Shown here: positions 21,947 through 29,798 of the stretch, piece after piece
How the letters are laid out: every line of letters begins with the position of its first letter
Numbering within the stretch: the first letter of the stretch is position 1
Assembly: GCF_014596525.1 (NCBI RefSeq)
Contig: NZ_MSJP01000015.1
Location: 1 to 64,000 of the forward strand
DNA length: 64,000 nt
DNA from: Streptomyces sp. CBMA291
GTDB lineage: Bacteria > Actinomycetota > Actinomycetes > Streptomycetales > Streptomycetaceae
Direction: 5' to 3'
The notes under the pieces: generated by a model
Seen by the model: only the letters and a program-made list of their open reading frames with translations
Told to the model about the DNA's origin: nothing
The model's database searches: none
Position numbers and translations under genes: made by a program

Positions 21947-21982
21947 GAAGGGCCCGGCTCCCCTCGGGGAACCGGGCCCTTC
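21947..21982 (-). terminator. Terminator of hrdB
   Basis: An 11-base perfect stem (21947-21957 with 21972-21982) encloses a 14-base segment that itself contains CCCC-TC-GGGG. It starts 36 bases downstream of the hrdB stop codon on the minus strand. Confidence 0.75.
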
Positions 21983-22018
21983 ACACACTCCGTGCCTCGC
22001 CTCGGCGGCGGGTCCGGA

Positions 22019-23560
22019 TCAGTCGAGGTAGTCGCGCAGCACCTGCGAGCGCGACGGGTGACGCAGCTTCGACATCGTCTTCGACTCGATCTGACGGATC
22101 CGCTCACGGGTCACGCCGTAGACCTTGCCGATCTCGTCCAGCGTCTTCGGCTGGCCGTCGGTGAGACCGAAGCGCATCGAGACGACGCCCGCCTCACGCT
22201 CGGAGAGCGTGTCGAGGACGGAGTGCAGCTGCTCCTGGAGGAGCGTGAAGCTCACCGCGTCGGCCGGGACGACCGCCTCGGAGTCCTCGATCAGGTCGCC
22301 GAACTCGCTGTCGCCGTCCTCACCCAGCGGGGTGTGGAGGGAGATCGGCTCGCGACCGTACTTCTGGACCTCGATGACCTTCTCGGGGGTCATGTCGAGT
22401 TCCTTGGCCAGCTCCTCCGGGGTGGGCTCGCGGCCCAGGTCCTGGAGCATCTGACGCTGCACGCGCGCGAGCTTGTTGATGACCTCGACCATGTGCACCG
22501 GGATACGGATGGTGCGGGCCTGGTCGGCCATGGCGCGAGTGATGGCCTGACGGATCCACCAGGTGGCGTACGTGGAGAACTTGTAGCCCTTGGTGTAGTC
22601 GAACTTCTCGACCGCGCGGATCAGACCCAGGTTGCCCTCCTGGATCAGGTCCAGGAAGAGCATGCCGCGGCCGGTGTAGCGCTTGGCCAGGGAGACCACC
22701 AGACGGAGGTTGGCCTCCAGGAGGTGGTTCTTGGCGCGGCGGCCGTCCTCGGCGATGATCTCCAGCTCACGCTTGAGCTTCGGCGCGAGCTTGTCCGAGT
22801 TGGCGAGCTTGTCCTCGGCGAACAGGCCGGCCTCGATGCGCTTGGCGAGCTCGACCTCCTGCTCGGCGTTGAGCAGCGGGACCTTGCCGATCTGCTTCAG
22901 GTAGTCCTTGACCGGGTCGGCGGTGGCACCGGCGACGGCGACCTGCTGGGCCGGAGCGTCGTCCTCGTCCTCGTCAGACAGGACGAAGCCCTTGCTCTCG
23001 CCCTCGGTCTCCTCTTCCTCGCCCTTGCCGGGCGCGACGTCCTCAAGGAGCTCCTCGCCCTCGCCGAGGTCGTCGGCGTCCTTCTTGGACGCGGTCTTCT
23101 TGGCCGCCGTCTTCTTCGCGACGGTCTTCTTGGCGACCGTCTTCTTGGCGACGGTCTTCTTCGCGGCCGCCTTCTTGGCGGGCGAACCGGCCTCGTCGGC
23201 CGAGTCCTCGGCCGCGCCGGCGGTCGTGGCCGAGACGGTGGTCTTCGTCACGGTCGTCCTGGCGGTGACGGTCTTGGTGGCGGTGCGCTTGACCGGGCTC
23301 TTCGCTGCGACGCTCTTGCGGGCGCGCTTCGGCGACTCCGCTGCACTGACCATCAGCGTCACACCCTCTTCCTCGAGGATCTGATTGAGGCTGCGCAGAA
23401 CATTCTTCCACTGGGTTGGCGGAATCTGGTCAGCTTCGAAGGCCCGACGCACGTCATCGCCGGCGATCTGCCCATCAGCCTTTCCCCGCTCGATGAGCGC
23501 CATCACAGACTCGGACTCGGCGATCTCCGGCGGGAGCGTACGGGATGTGCTGGCCGACAC
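22019..23560 (-). CDS. hrdB: RNA polymerase principal sigma factor HrdB
   Basis: 513 aa, close to S. coelicolor HrdB. The N-terminal domain opens with [15 protein letters not shown] and contains region 1.1-like helices. It then has a Lys/Ala/Thr repeat (about 123-155, KKTVA units) and an acidic stretch. Sigma domains 2, 3 and 4 follow: [33 protein letters not shown] in region 2.4, and the region 4.2 helix [12 protein letters not shown] near the end. The GTG at 23560 is chosen because GAGAGG precedes it and known HrdB proteins begin here, although the frame stays open to an ATG at 23716. It directs housekeeping transcription. Confidence 0.96.
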   Translation of the reverse strand: MSASTSRTLPPEIAESESVMALIERGKADGQIAGDDVRRAFEADQIPPTQWKNVLRSLNQILEEEGVTLMVSAAESPKRARKSVAAKSPVKRTATKTVTARTTVTKTTVSATTAGAAEDSADEAGSPAKKAAAKKTVAKKTVAKKTVAKKTAAKKTASKKDADDLGEGEELLEDVAPGKGEEEETEGESKGFVLSDEDEDDAPAQQVAVAGATADPVKDYLKQIGKVPLLNAEQEVELAKRIEAGLFAEDKLANSDKLAPKLKRELEIIAEDGRRAKNHLLEANLRLVVSLAKRYTGRGMLFLDLIQEGNLGLIRAVEKFDYTKGYKFSTYATWWIRQAITRAMADQARTIRIPVHMVEVINKLARVQRQMLQDLGREPTPEELAKELDMTPEKVIEVQKYGREPISLHTPLGEDGDSEFGDLIEDSEAVVPADAVSFTLLQEQLHSVLDTLSEREAGVVSMRFGLTDGQPKTLDEIGKVYGVTRERIRQIESKTMSKLRHPSRSQVLRDYLD

Positions 23561-23842
23561 GAACAACCTCTCGGAACGATGGAAACGGCTTCCGGCCCCG
23601 CCCTGGATCGGGCTGGAGCCGACGACCGTCGACGGGGAATGTGCCGACGGCGCGGGCTGGACCGGGGAACTGCACAGCGCCTCCATCGGCTGCTGTATTC
23701 CTTCCTCGGCCGTCACCTCTTAAGTCATCGCACGGCTCGGAGGAGTGTTACGCCCAATCTTCGTGGCCCGAGTCACACCTCATGTACGGCAAATAACGCA
23801 GAGGAGTAGATCAGCGTACATTCCCGCCACCGGAACCCTGAC
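23561..23842 (-). other. hrdB leader and promoter region
   Basis: This spacer between whiH and hrdB has no separate gene. It must carry the hrdB promoters. GGGAAT occurs on the minus strand near 23823, with GTT 22 bases further, wider than the 18-19 bases expected for SigR. TAACAC near 23740 lacks a well-spaced -35. No promoter is called with confidence. Confidence 0.4.
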
Positions 23843-23877
23843 GCCGCCCGGGGAACCTCACAGGCTCCCCGGGCGGC
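23843..23877 (-). terminator. Terminator of whiH
   Basis: A 12-base perfect stem (23843-23854 with 23866-23877) and 11-base loop, located 60 bases past the whiH stop codon on the minus strand. Confidence 0.8.
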
Positions 23878-23936
23878 ACTCGCACTCGGCGGCGCGCGAT
23901 GCCCGCGCCTCCGCACCCCCGGCCACGGCCCGCGGG

Positions 23937-24824
23937 TCAGTGTTCGCGCGGGGCGGGGACGACGCGGTCCACCTCGGGGTGGACCATGAGCAGCTGCCTC
24001 ATGGCCGCCTCGGCGGCATGGGCGTCTCCCGCCGCCAGCGCGTCCACGATCCGGGCGTGGTGGGCGAGGCAGGGCTCGCTCGGGCGGTCGCAGCCCGTGA
24101 CGGGGCCTCCGGACACCTGGAGCGCGGCGGCGACGATCCCGGAGAGGTGCTCCAGCATCCGGTTCCCCGCGAGCTGGATGAGGAGGGAGTGGAACTCGGC
24201 GTCGGCACGGGAGAAGGTAATGCCGTCTCCCTGGGTGAACGCGTGGCCCATGATCTCGACCATGTCGGCGAGCCGCTGCTGCACGTCCTCGCGTCCGTGC
24301 CCGGCGGCGAGCCGGGCGGCCAGGGGCTCGATCGTCCAGCGGAGCTCGATCAGCTCGCGGCGCTGGTCGTCCCGCTGCGGCCCGAAGGCGCGCCACTCGA
24401 TGATGTCCGGATCGAGCAGGTTCCAGTCGCTGACGGGGCGGACCCGGGTGCCGACGTTCGGGCGGGCGCTGACGAGTCCTTTCGCCTCAAGGACGCGCAG
24501 CGATTCGCGCACGACGGTGCGCGAGACCTCGAACCGCTGCCCGATCTCCTCGGGGACGAGCGGGCGGTCGGCTCCGAGGTCCCCGGAGACGATCATCTGG
24601 CCGAGCTGCTGGACGAGCTGTCCGTGCAGGCCGCGCCCACGGCTGCCGGCGCTCCGGCGGCCGACGCGGCCCAGGTCGGTATCCGCCCCCTCCCAGGAGG
24701 GCGGGCCCACGCGGCCGGCGGCGGGGGCCTCCGCGTAGGGGTAGCGGTCAAGCTCGCCAGGGGCTCCGAGGCCGGAGTCGACAGGGCGGGCGGCGGTCAT
24801 CATGGTGTGCGCAAGGGTACTCAC
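23937..24824 (-). CDS. whiH: Sporulation regulator WhiH (GntR/FadR family)
   Basis: 295 aa, equal to the known WhiH length. A 75-residue N-terminal extension (beginning STLAHTMMTAARPVD) precedes a GntR winged helix (about 80-150, FEVSRTVVRESLRVLEAKG) and an FCD domain with metal-site histidines (FHSLLIQLAGNRM, LAHHARIVDAL, LMVHPEVDRVV). WhiH is required for normal sporulation septation in aerial hyphae. The GTG at 24824 has AAGGA five bases upstream and matches the family N-terminus; upstream codons in frame are not conserved. It lies next to hrdB, as in S. coelicolor, and is expected to be expressed under the WhiG sigma factor. Confidence 0.94.
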   Translation of the reverse strand: MSTLAHTMMTAARPVDSGLGAPGELDRYPYAEAPAAGRVGPPSWEGADTDLGRVGRRSAGSRGRGLHGQLVQQLGQMIVSGDLGADRPLVPEEIGQRFEVSRTVVRESLRVLEAKGLVSARPNVGTRVRPVSDWNLLDPDIIEWRAFGPQRDDQRRELIELRWTIEPLAARLAAGHGREDVQQRLADMVEIMGHAFTQGDGITFSRADAEFHSLLIQLAGNRMLEHLSGIVAAALQVSGGPVTGCDRPSEPCLAHHARIVDALAAGDAHAAEAAMRQLLMVHPEVDRVVPAPREH

Positions 24825-24887
24825 GCATCCTTTGTCGGCGTTGCTTCCGTGACCCTTGAGGTCTTTGGTGAAAAGCACACGAAAGGG

Positions 24888-24915
24888 TGATCGGCACCTC
24901 CTACACAATTGACGA
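24888..24915 (-). promoter_or_regulatory. Candidate WhiG-type promoter of whiH
   Basis: On the minus strand GCCGATCA (24895-24888) resembles the WhiG/SigD-family -10 GCCGATAA and lies 64 bases before the start codon. A -35 TAAA at the expected spacing is not clear (the region reads TCGTCAA). whiH is known to depend on WhiG in S. coelicolor, which is the main support. Confidence 0.4.
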
Positions 24916-24984
24916 TTAGTCGGACATGCAGCGCCCATATCAAGGCAGTTGGCAAACGATCGAAGCGATTCGGTCAGTATCCGA

Positions 24985-27168
24985 TCACCAACGGGCCTTA
25001 CGGCGAAGGCCCGTGAACACGTAGGCACAGGAAAGCCCCGCCAGCGTGAGCGTGAGCGCCACCCCCGCAGGCTGCCCCAGTACGTGCAGCGTCCCCGCCA
25101 GCCAGCGCTCCAAAGCCGGGGACCACTGCGGCCCCACGAACTCGCGCAGTCGCGCCGGAAGCCCGGCCGCCGACCGCACCGTCGGCCCGGTCAGCACCTT
25201 CTGAAGCAGCGGGACGAAGGCGACCGGCACCGCGAGGACGGCGGCCACTCCGGCCGCCGCCGCCCGGAACACCCCGGCCCCGAGCACTCCGGCCCAGGCG
25301 CAGCCGACCAACAGACCCAGCCAACTGGCAGCGAGCGCCGACCAGTTCTCCGGTACGGGGACCAGCTCGGCTCCATGGACGAGCCGCAAGGCCCCCAAGT
25401 CGGCCAGTACGACGAGCACCCCGAGACCCAGCGCGACGAGCGCGGAGACGGCGAGCTTCGCCAGCAGCAGGCCGGGCCTGCGGGGCACGGCGCCCCGCCC
25501 GGTGGTCAGTGCGGGGTAGCGGTACTCCTCGCCGAAGGAGAAGGCGCCGAGCAGCCCCGCGCCGAGCGCGGCGGGCGGCAACGGGGAGATCGCCGGCCAG
25601 CCGGCGAGGACGGCGGGCAGGGCGGCGCGGCCCCCTCGCCCGAGCAGCAGGGCGAGCGTCAGGGAGAGGAGCAGGACTCCCCCGGCGACGAGGGGCGTGG
25701 ACGGCACTCCCAGCAACCGGTGCAGCTCGTAGCGAAGGGGCCGGAGGGGTGCGCGGACCGGGTTCCGGGGGGCGGGGGCCGGGTCGGGCTCGACGGGGGT
25801 GGAGGCGGCGGACGACCCGACGGTCGGGGCCGTGCCGACGGGTGGCGCCCCCGGCGTGAGCGTGACGGGGGCGGCTGCCGAGGGTGCGGGTGGTGCGGAC
25901 GGGGGTACGGCCCCGGTGGTAGCCGGGGAGGGCCGACCCGAGGGGGAGCCGACTGCGGGGCCATCTGTGGGGCCGCCCGTGGGGCCTGGGCCGACTCTCC
26001 CGAGGGCGCCGTTTCCCGGGCCTCCTTGATCGGGTTCCCCCTCCGGGCCCACCGCTTCGTGCCTACCCTTCCCCGGGCCCGCCACTTCAGGTCCACCCGT
26101 CCCCAGGCCCATCACTTCAAATCCACCCGTCTCCGGGCACGTCACTCCAGGCCCGTTCCTCCCCGGGCCCGCCGCTGCGGGTCCGCCCGTCGCGCCAGGT
26201 CCGTCCTTCCTGGGAACAGTCCCCTTGGCTTCGCCCTTTCCCGGGGTGGCCGCCTTCCCGGTCCCCGTAGCCCCGGAACCAGTGCGTCGGAGCGGGCCCA
26301 TGTCTCCCGTCTCCGTGGTGAGCCGGTGGATCGGGACGCCGTGGCGAAAGGCCGCGTCGCCGATGGCCGCGCAGTCGCTCCCGTAGACGGAGAGCCGGTT
26401 GCCCTCCTCCGCCACGACCTCGACCGGGCGCCGGGCGGCCCTGGCCTCCTGAGTGACGACCGCGGCCAGCCGGACGGCCTGGGGGGTACGGACGGAGACC
26501 CGGGGGCGAAGCCGGGTGCGGGCGAACTCCACGGCGTCCTGGTCCGCGACGAGCCTGCCGCCGTCGAGCGTGACGACGCGGTCGGCGTGGCGTGCCGCGT
26601 CCTTGGGGTCGTCCGTCGTGTAGAGGACGGTCCCGCCGTCGGACGTGTGGCCGCGCAGCAGTTCGTGCAGCCAGGCGCTCTCGGCTGGGGAGAGACCGGC
26701 GCCCGGCTCGTCGAGCAGCAGGGTGTGCGGGTCGCCCAACAGGGCCGAGGCGAGCCCCAGCCGACGGTCGGCGCCGATCGGAAGCGTGCCGATCCTTCGG
26801 CGCTCCAGACCGGCGAGCCCCACGGTCCGGGCCAGTTCGTCGGCCCGTGCGGTGGGGACGCCCAAGGCGGCACCGAGCATCCTCAACTGGCCTCTGAGCG
26901 TGCGGGAGGGGTGTCCGGGAACGTCGCCGAGGAGTACGCCGACTTCGCGTGGCGGATCGGCGATGCCATGGAGCGGACGCCCTCGGAAGTAGGTGACGCC
27001 CCGGCCGGGCTCGAGTTCGAGCATGAGCCTGAGGGTGGTGGTCTTGCCGGAGCCCGGGGGGCCGAGGAGGGCCGTCACGGCTCCTGGCCGGGCCTCGAAG
27101 GTCAGATCGTCCACGGCTGGCGGGCGATCGCGGCGGGGAGTGCTGGTCAGTCCGATGGCCTGGAGCAT
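24985..27168 (-). CDS. ABC transporter with ATPase and permease fused through a low-complexity linker
   Basis: 727 aa. An N-terminal ABC ATPase (about 5-220) has Walker A GPPGSGKTT, Walker B LLLDEP and a DDPKDAARHADRV switch region, but the signature motif reads LPIGADRR instead of LSGGQ. A Gly/Pro/Lys-rich linker (about 310-470) separates it from a C-terminal membrane domain with about six hydrophobic segments ending in RRKARW. The substrate is unknown. The ATG at 27168 follows a weak AGAGA; a GTG at 27192 is the alternative. Streptomycetes carry this transporter beside whiH. The poor signature raises the possibility of weak or regulatory ATPase activity. Confidence 0.8.
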   Translation of the reverse strand: MLQAIGLTSTPRRDRPPAVDDLTFEARPGAVTALLGPPGSGKTTTLRLMLELEPGRGVTYFRGRPLHGIADPPREVGVLLGDVPGHPSRTLRGQLRMLGAALGVPTARADELARTVGLAGLERRRIGTLPIGADRRLGLASALLGDPHTLLLDEPGAGLSPAESAWLHELLRGHTSDGGTVLYTTDDPKDAARHADRVVTLDGGRLVADQDAVEFARTRLRPRVSVRTPQAVRLAAVVTQEARAARRPVEVVAEEGNRLSVYGSDCAAIGDAAFRHGVPIHRLTTETGDMGPLRRTGSGATGTGKAATPGKGEAKGTVPRKDGPGATGGPAAAGPGRNGPGVTCPETGGFEVMGLGTGGPEVAGPGKGRHEAVGPEGEPDQGGPGNGALGRVGPGPTGGPTDGPAVGSPSGRPSPATTGAVPPSAPPAPSAAAPVTLTPGAPPVGTAPTVGSSAASTPVEPDPAPAPRNPVRAPLRPLRYELHRLLGVPSTPLVAGGVLLLSLTLALLLGRGGRAALPAVLAGWPAISPLPPAALGAGLLGAFSFGEEYRYPALTTGRGAVPRRPGLLLAKLAVSALVALGLGVLVVLADLGALRLVHGAELVPVPENWSALAASWLGLLVGCAWAGVLGAGVFRAAAAGVAAVLAVPVAFVPLLQKVLTGPTVRSAAGLPARLREFVGPQWSPALERWLAGTLHVLGQPAGVALTLTLAGLSCAYVFTGLRRKARW

Positions 27169-27290
27169 CGCTTCTCTCGCGGTAGATGACACCGCTCCGC
27201 GGCAGGGCGGCGCTACCGCAGCAAGATAACGCTACATTTCGGACTTTCGGCGCAAGGTTGACCTTGCGGGGTGCCGACCGGATCCGCCCG

Positions 27291-28070
27291 TCAGATCTCG
27301 GGCCGCAGCATCGGAGGGTTGAGGAGAGTGGCCCCACCCGCCCTGAAGAGCTGGGCGGGGCGCCCTCCCTGACGGGTCGTGGTGCCACCGGCCGGAACGA
27401 GGAATCCGGGCGTTCCGGTCACCTTCCGGTGGAAGTTGCGCGGGTCGAGGGAGACCCCCCAGACGGCCTCGTAGACCCGTCGCAGCTCTCCGACCGTGAA
27501 CTCCGGCGGGCAGAAGGCGGTGGCGAGCGAGGAGTACTCGATCTTGGAGCGGGCCCGCTCCACCCCGTCGGCGAGGATGCGGCCGTGATCGAAGGCGAGC
27601 GCGCCGGGGGCGCCCCCGGCCTCTCCGTCCGGACCGGCGGGCCCGATCTCGCCGAGCAGCTCCTCGACGGGCGCCCAGCGGGCACTATCCGCGTCCCCGC
27701 CCGCCTTCGGCGCCGGAAGGTCCGGCGCGAGGGCCAGATGGGCCACGCTCACCACCCGCATGCGCGGGTCACGGTCGGGCGCCCCGTAGGTCGCCAACTG
27801 CTCAAGGTGCGCGCCGTTGCCCGTCTCCGGCGGCGGGGCGCCCGGGTCGTGGGCGCGGAGTCCGGTCTCCTCGACCAGTTCGCGTGCGGCGGCCGCCCCG
27901 AGGTCCTCCTCCGCCCGCACGAAGCCTCCGGGCAGCGCCCAATGTCCCTCGTACGGCTCCTCGCCGCGCCGCACGACCAGGGTGCAGAGCGCGTGGTGCC
28001 GCACGGTGAGCACGACCAGATCGACGGTGACGGCGAAGGGCGGAAAGGCCGAAGGGTCGTAGGGAGGCAT
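27291..28070 (-). CDS. NUDIX domain protein with C-terminal winged helix (NrtR-like)
   Basis: 259 aa. The N-terminal NUDIX fold (about 10-165) has an intact NUDIX box, GGFVRAEEDL through RELVEETGL, so hydrolase activity is possible. The C-terminal part (RRVYEAVWGVSLDPRNFHRK and TPGFLVPAGG) resembles the winged helix of NrtR regulators of NAD metabolism. Orthologues may sense ADP-ribose-type ligands. There is no NAD biosynthesis gene next door, so the regulon is open. ATG start at 28070; the ribosome binding site is weak. An imperfect inverted repeat sits just upstream. Confidence 0.82.
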   Translation of the reverse strand: MPPYDPSAFPPFAVTVDLVVLTVRHHALCTLVVRRGEEPYEGHWALPGGFVRAEEDLGAAAARELVEETGLRAHDPGAPPPETGNGAHLEQLATYGAPDRDPRMRVVSVAHLALAPDLPAPKAGGDADSARWAPVEELLGEIGPAGPDGEAGGAPGALAFDHGRILADGVERARSKIEYSSLATAFCPPEFTVGELRRVYEAVWGVSLDPRNFHRKVTGTPGFLVPAGGTTTRQGGRPAQLFRAGGATLLNPPMLRPEI

Positions 28071-28078
28071 GCGGAGAT

Positions 28079-28103
28079 CATAGTCGTCTCCCTGACGATA
28101 AAC
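28079..28103. promoter_or_regulatory. Imperfect inverted repeat upstream of the NrtR-like gene
   Basis: ATAGTCGTC-TCCCT-GACGATAAA lies 10-35 bases before the start codon and has partial dyad symmetry (TCGTC/GACGA). It could be an autoregulatory operator; this rests only on position and symmetry. Confidence 0.3.
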
Positions 28104-28241
28104 ACGCCCCGCGGATCCATCCGAGAGGACTTCTCCGCTGTGCCACGAGGCCCCTCACACGTCTGGCCCGGTCCGTCGTCCCATCCCCGACCGATGGGAC
28201 GACAAGGGCTCTACGGACGGCCCGGTCCCCCGATATGCATG

Positions 28242-29657
28242 TCATCGCCCGCTCCGGCTACCGCGCGGCCCGCCGGGCCTCGGAGCGCCGCTCCCCGGCC
28301 GCGCCGCCGCAGGGCCGCCGGGCCGTACTCCGGCGCCCGGCCTGCGGTTTCCTCCGGTCTGGCGGCCTGGCTTGGCAAGGGACAGCCGGGCGCCCTGCGG
28401 GCGGGCCGTGCGCGTCCGGGGCCGCCGCTCGGCCGCCGGGGCGGGTTCCTCCACCGCGAGCCGGGAGTCCCGCTCGGCCCGCAGGCAGGAGCGCAGCGAC
28501 TCCGGGTCGAGCCCTTCATTGCACGCCTGGTGCAGGAGGCGGGCGAAGACGTACTCAGGGTCGGCTTCGAGAGCGAGTCCGAGGGCGACCCGGGCGGTCG
28601 GCTCGTCTCCGGTCGACCAGGCGGTCCAGCCGGCGAGGGTGAGCGGGGCGGCGGCGTGCTCCTGGTACGGGGTGACGCAGCGCCTGGCGAGTACCCGCCA
28701 GAGGCGCAGGGCGGCGGGGCCCTCCCAGCCTTCCATCCATTCGGCGGCCCGGTCCCGGGTGACGCGGTCCTGGAGGCCGAGGATCAGCGCGGCCGCCTCG
28801 TCGGTGCCGATCAGGGCGTCGTCGGTCGTGTCCCTCTCGGCCGTGGCGCCGGTGGTCGTCCTCGGCGCGCTCGGTGCGACCGGGCTCCCCTTCCCGGCCG
28901 CGTTCCCCTCGTTCTTCGGGTTCGCGAAGCGGCGGAGGACCTCCCGGGCGAGCTTCAGCGTCCGCTCGCGCACCTCCTCGCGCCCCTTGCCCCCGGCGTC
29001 CGTGAGGATCTCCGGGACGATCGAGGCGGCGCTCGTGTCGAGCGCCGTTCGCTGCGGTTCCTCGCCGGGCCCGGCGGAGGGCCTGAACCGGTTCTCCATG
29101 TCCCTGAGGGAGCCCCGCACCCGCACTCCGGCGTAGGTCGCGGTCGCCGCCATCACCGTCGTTCCGCTGAGTGCGAGCGGGGTGCCGTCCGACGGACAGC
29201 AACGGACGTCGGGGCAGCAGTAGGAGAAGTACAGGCCGTCGGTGATGCAGAGGGCCTCGCAGACGGGGATGTCCAGGGCGCCGCAGGCGGTGCGCAGGCG
29301 CTGGGCGAAGGGGCGCAGGCGCTCCATGACTCCCCGGCCCGTCTCGCCGGGCTCGGGGTCCTGGCAGAGGAAGACCACGATGCCGTCCGGGCGCGTGCCC
29401 TTCCTTGAGTCCCCTTCGACAAGGCATTCGGCGAGGTGGTCGGCGGTCGAGTCCCATTCGCCCGGCGAGCGGGGGATGCCGAGCCTGACCCGGCCGCCGA
29501 AGCGGCCGCGCTCGCCGTGGAGGGCGACCAGGACGACGGAGTCGGTGGGGTGGAAGCCCAGCACGAACGGCAGGGCGTCGGCCAGCTCCGCGGGGCCGCG
29601 CAGGGTGATCTGTGGGGTACGGGAGAGTCCACTGGTTTCGTGGTGGTTCGCGTTCAT
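28242..29657 (-). CDS. DUF4192 domain protein
   Basis: 471 aa. The N-terminal 350 residues match the actinobacterial DUF4192 family ([46 protein letters not shown]). The paired cysteines in [11 protein letters not shown] are a distinctive feature. The extreme C-terminus is a basic, Gly/Pro/Arg-rich disordered tail. No enzymatic function is known for the family. ATG start at 29657 with only a distant purine-rich site. It is transcribed divergently from the RecQ-like gene, and the shared spacer contains two inverted DnaA boxes. Confidence 0.85.
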   Translation of the reverse strand: MNANHHETSGLSRTPQITLRGPAELADALPFVLGFHPTDSVVLVALHGERGRFGGRVRLGIPRSPGEWDSTADHLAECLVEGDSRKGTRPDGIVVFLCQDPEPGETGRGVMERLRPFAQRLRTACGALDIPVCEALCITDGLYFSYCCPDVRCCPSDGTPLALSGTTVMAATATYAGVRVRGSLRDMENRFRPSAGPGEEPQRTALDTSAASIVPEILTDAGGKGREEVRERTLKLAREVLRRFANPKNEGNAAGKGSPVAPSAPRTTTGATAERDTTDDALIGTDEAAALILGLQDRVTRDRAAEWMEGWEGPAALRLWRVLARRCVTPYQEHAAAPLTLAGWTAWSTGDEPTARVALGLALEADPEYVFARLLHQACNEGLDPESLRSCLRAERDSRLAVEEPAPAAERRPRTRTARPQGARLSLAKPGRQTGGNRRPGAGVRPGGPAAARPGSGAPRPGGPRGSRSGR

Positions 29658-29696
29658 GGTCAGGACGGTCTCGTGATCTCCCGAATTCCGAAACCC

Positions 29697-29748
29697 CTGT
29701 GGATAACTCCCGGAGCGAGGCGTCCGCCGTCGGCGAAGTTATCCACAG
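29697..29748. promoter_or_regulatory. Inverted pair of DnaA boxes
   Basis: CTGTGGATAACT (29697-29708) and AGTTATCCACAG (29737-29748) are perfect reverse complements, spaced by 28 bases, and each contains the DnaA box TTATCCACA. They lie in the divergent DUF4192/RecQ promoter region. DnaA binding is inferred from the exact consensus. Confidence 0.65.
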
Positions 29749-29798
29749 ATCCGGTGCCTCGTTCGCCCGATGTCCGAGGCATCGGGTTGCATGGGGGC

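Noticed and set aside
23790..23828. SigR-type promoter (GGGAAT ... GTT) in front of hrdB
   Set aside because: The spacing between the elements is 22 bases, outside the usual 18-19, so it was not called.
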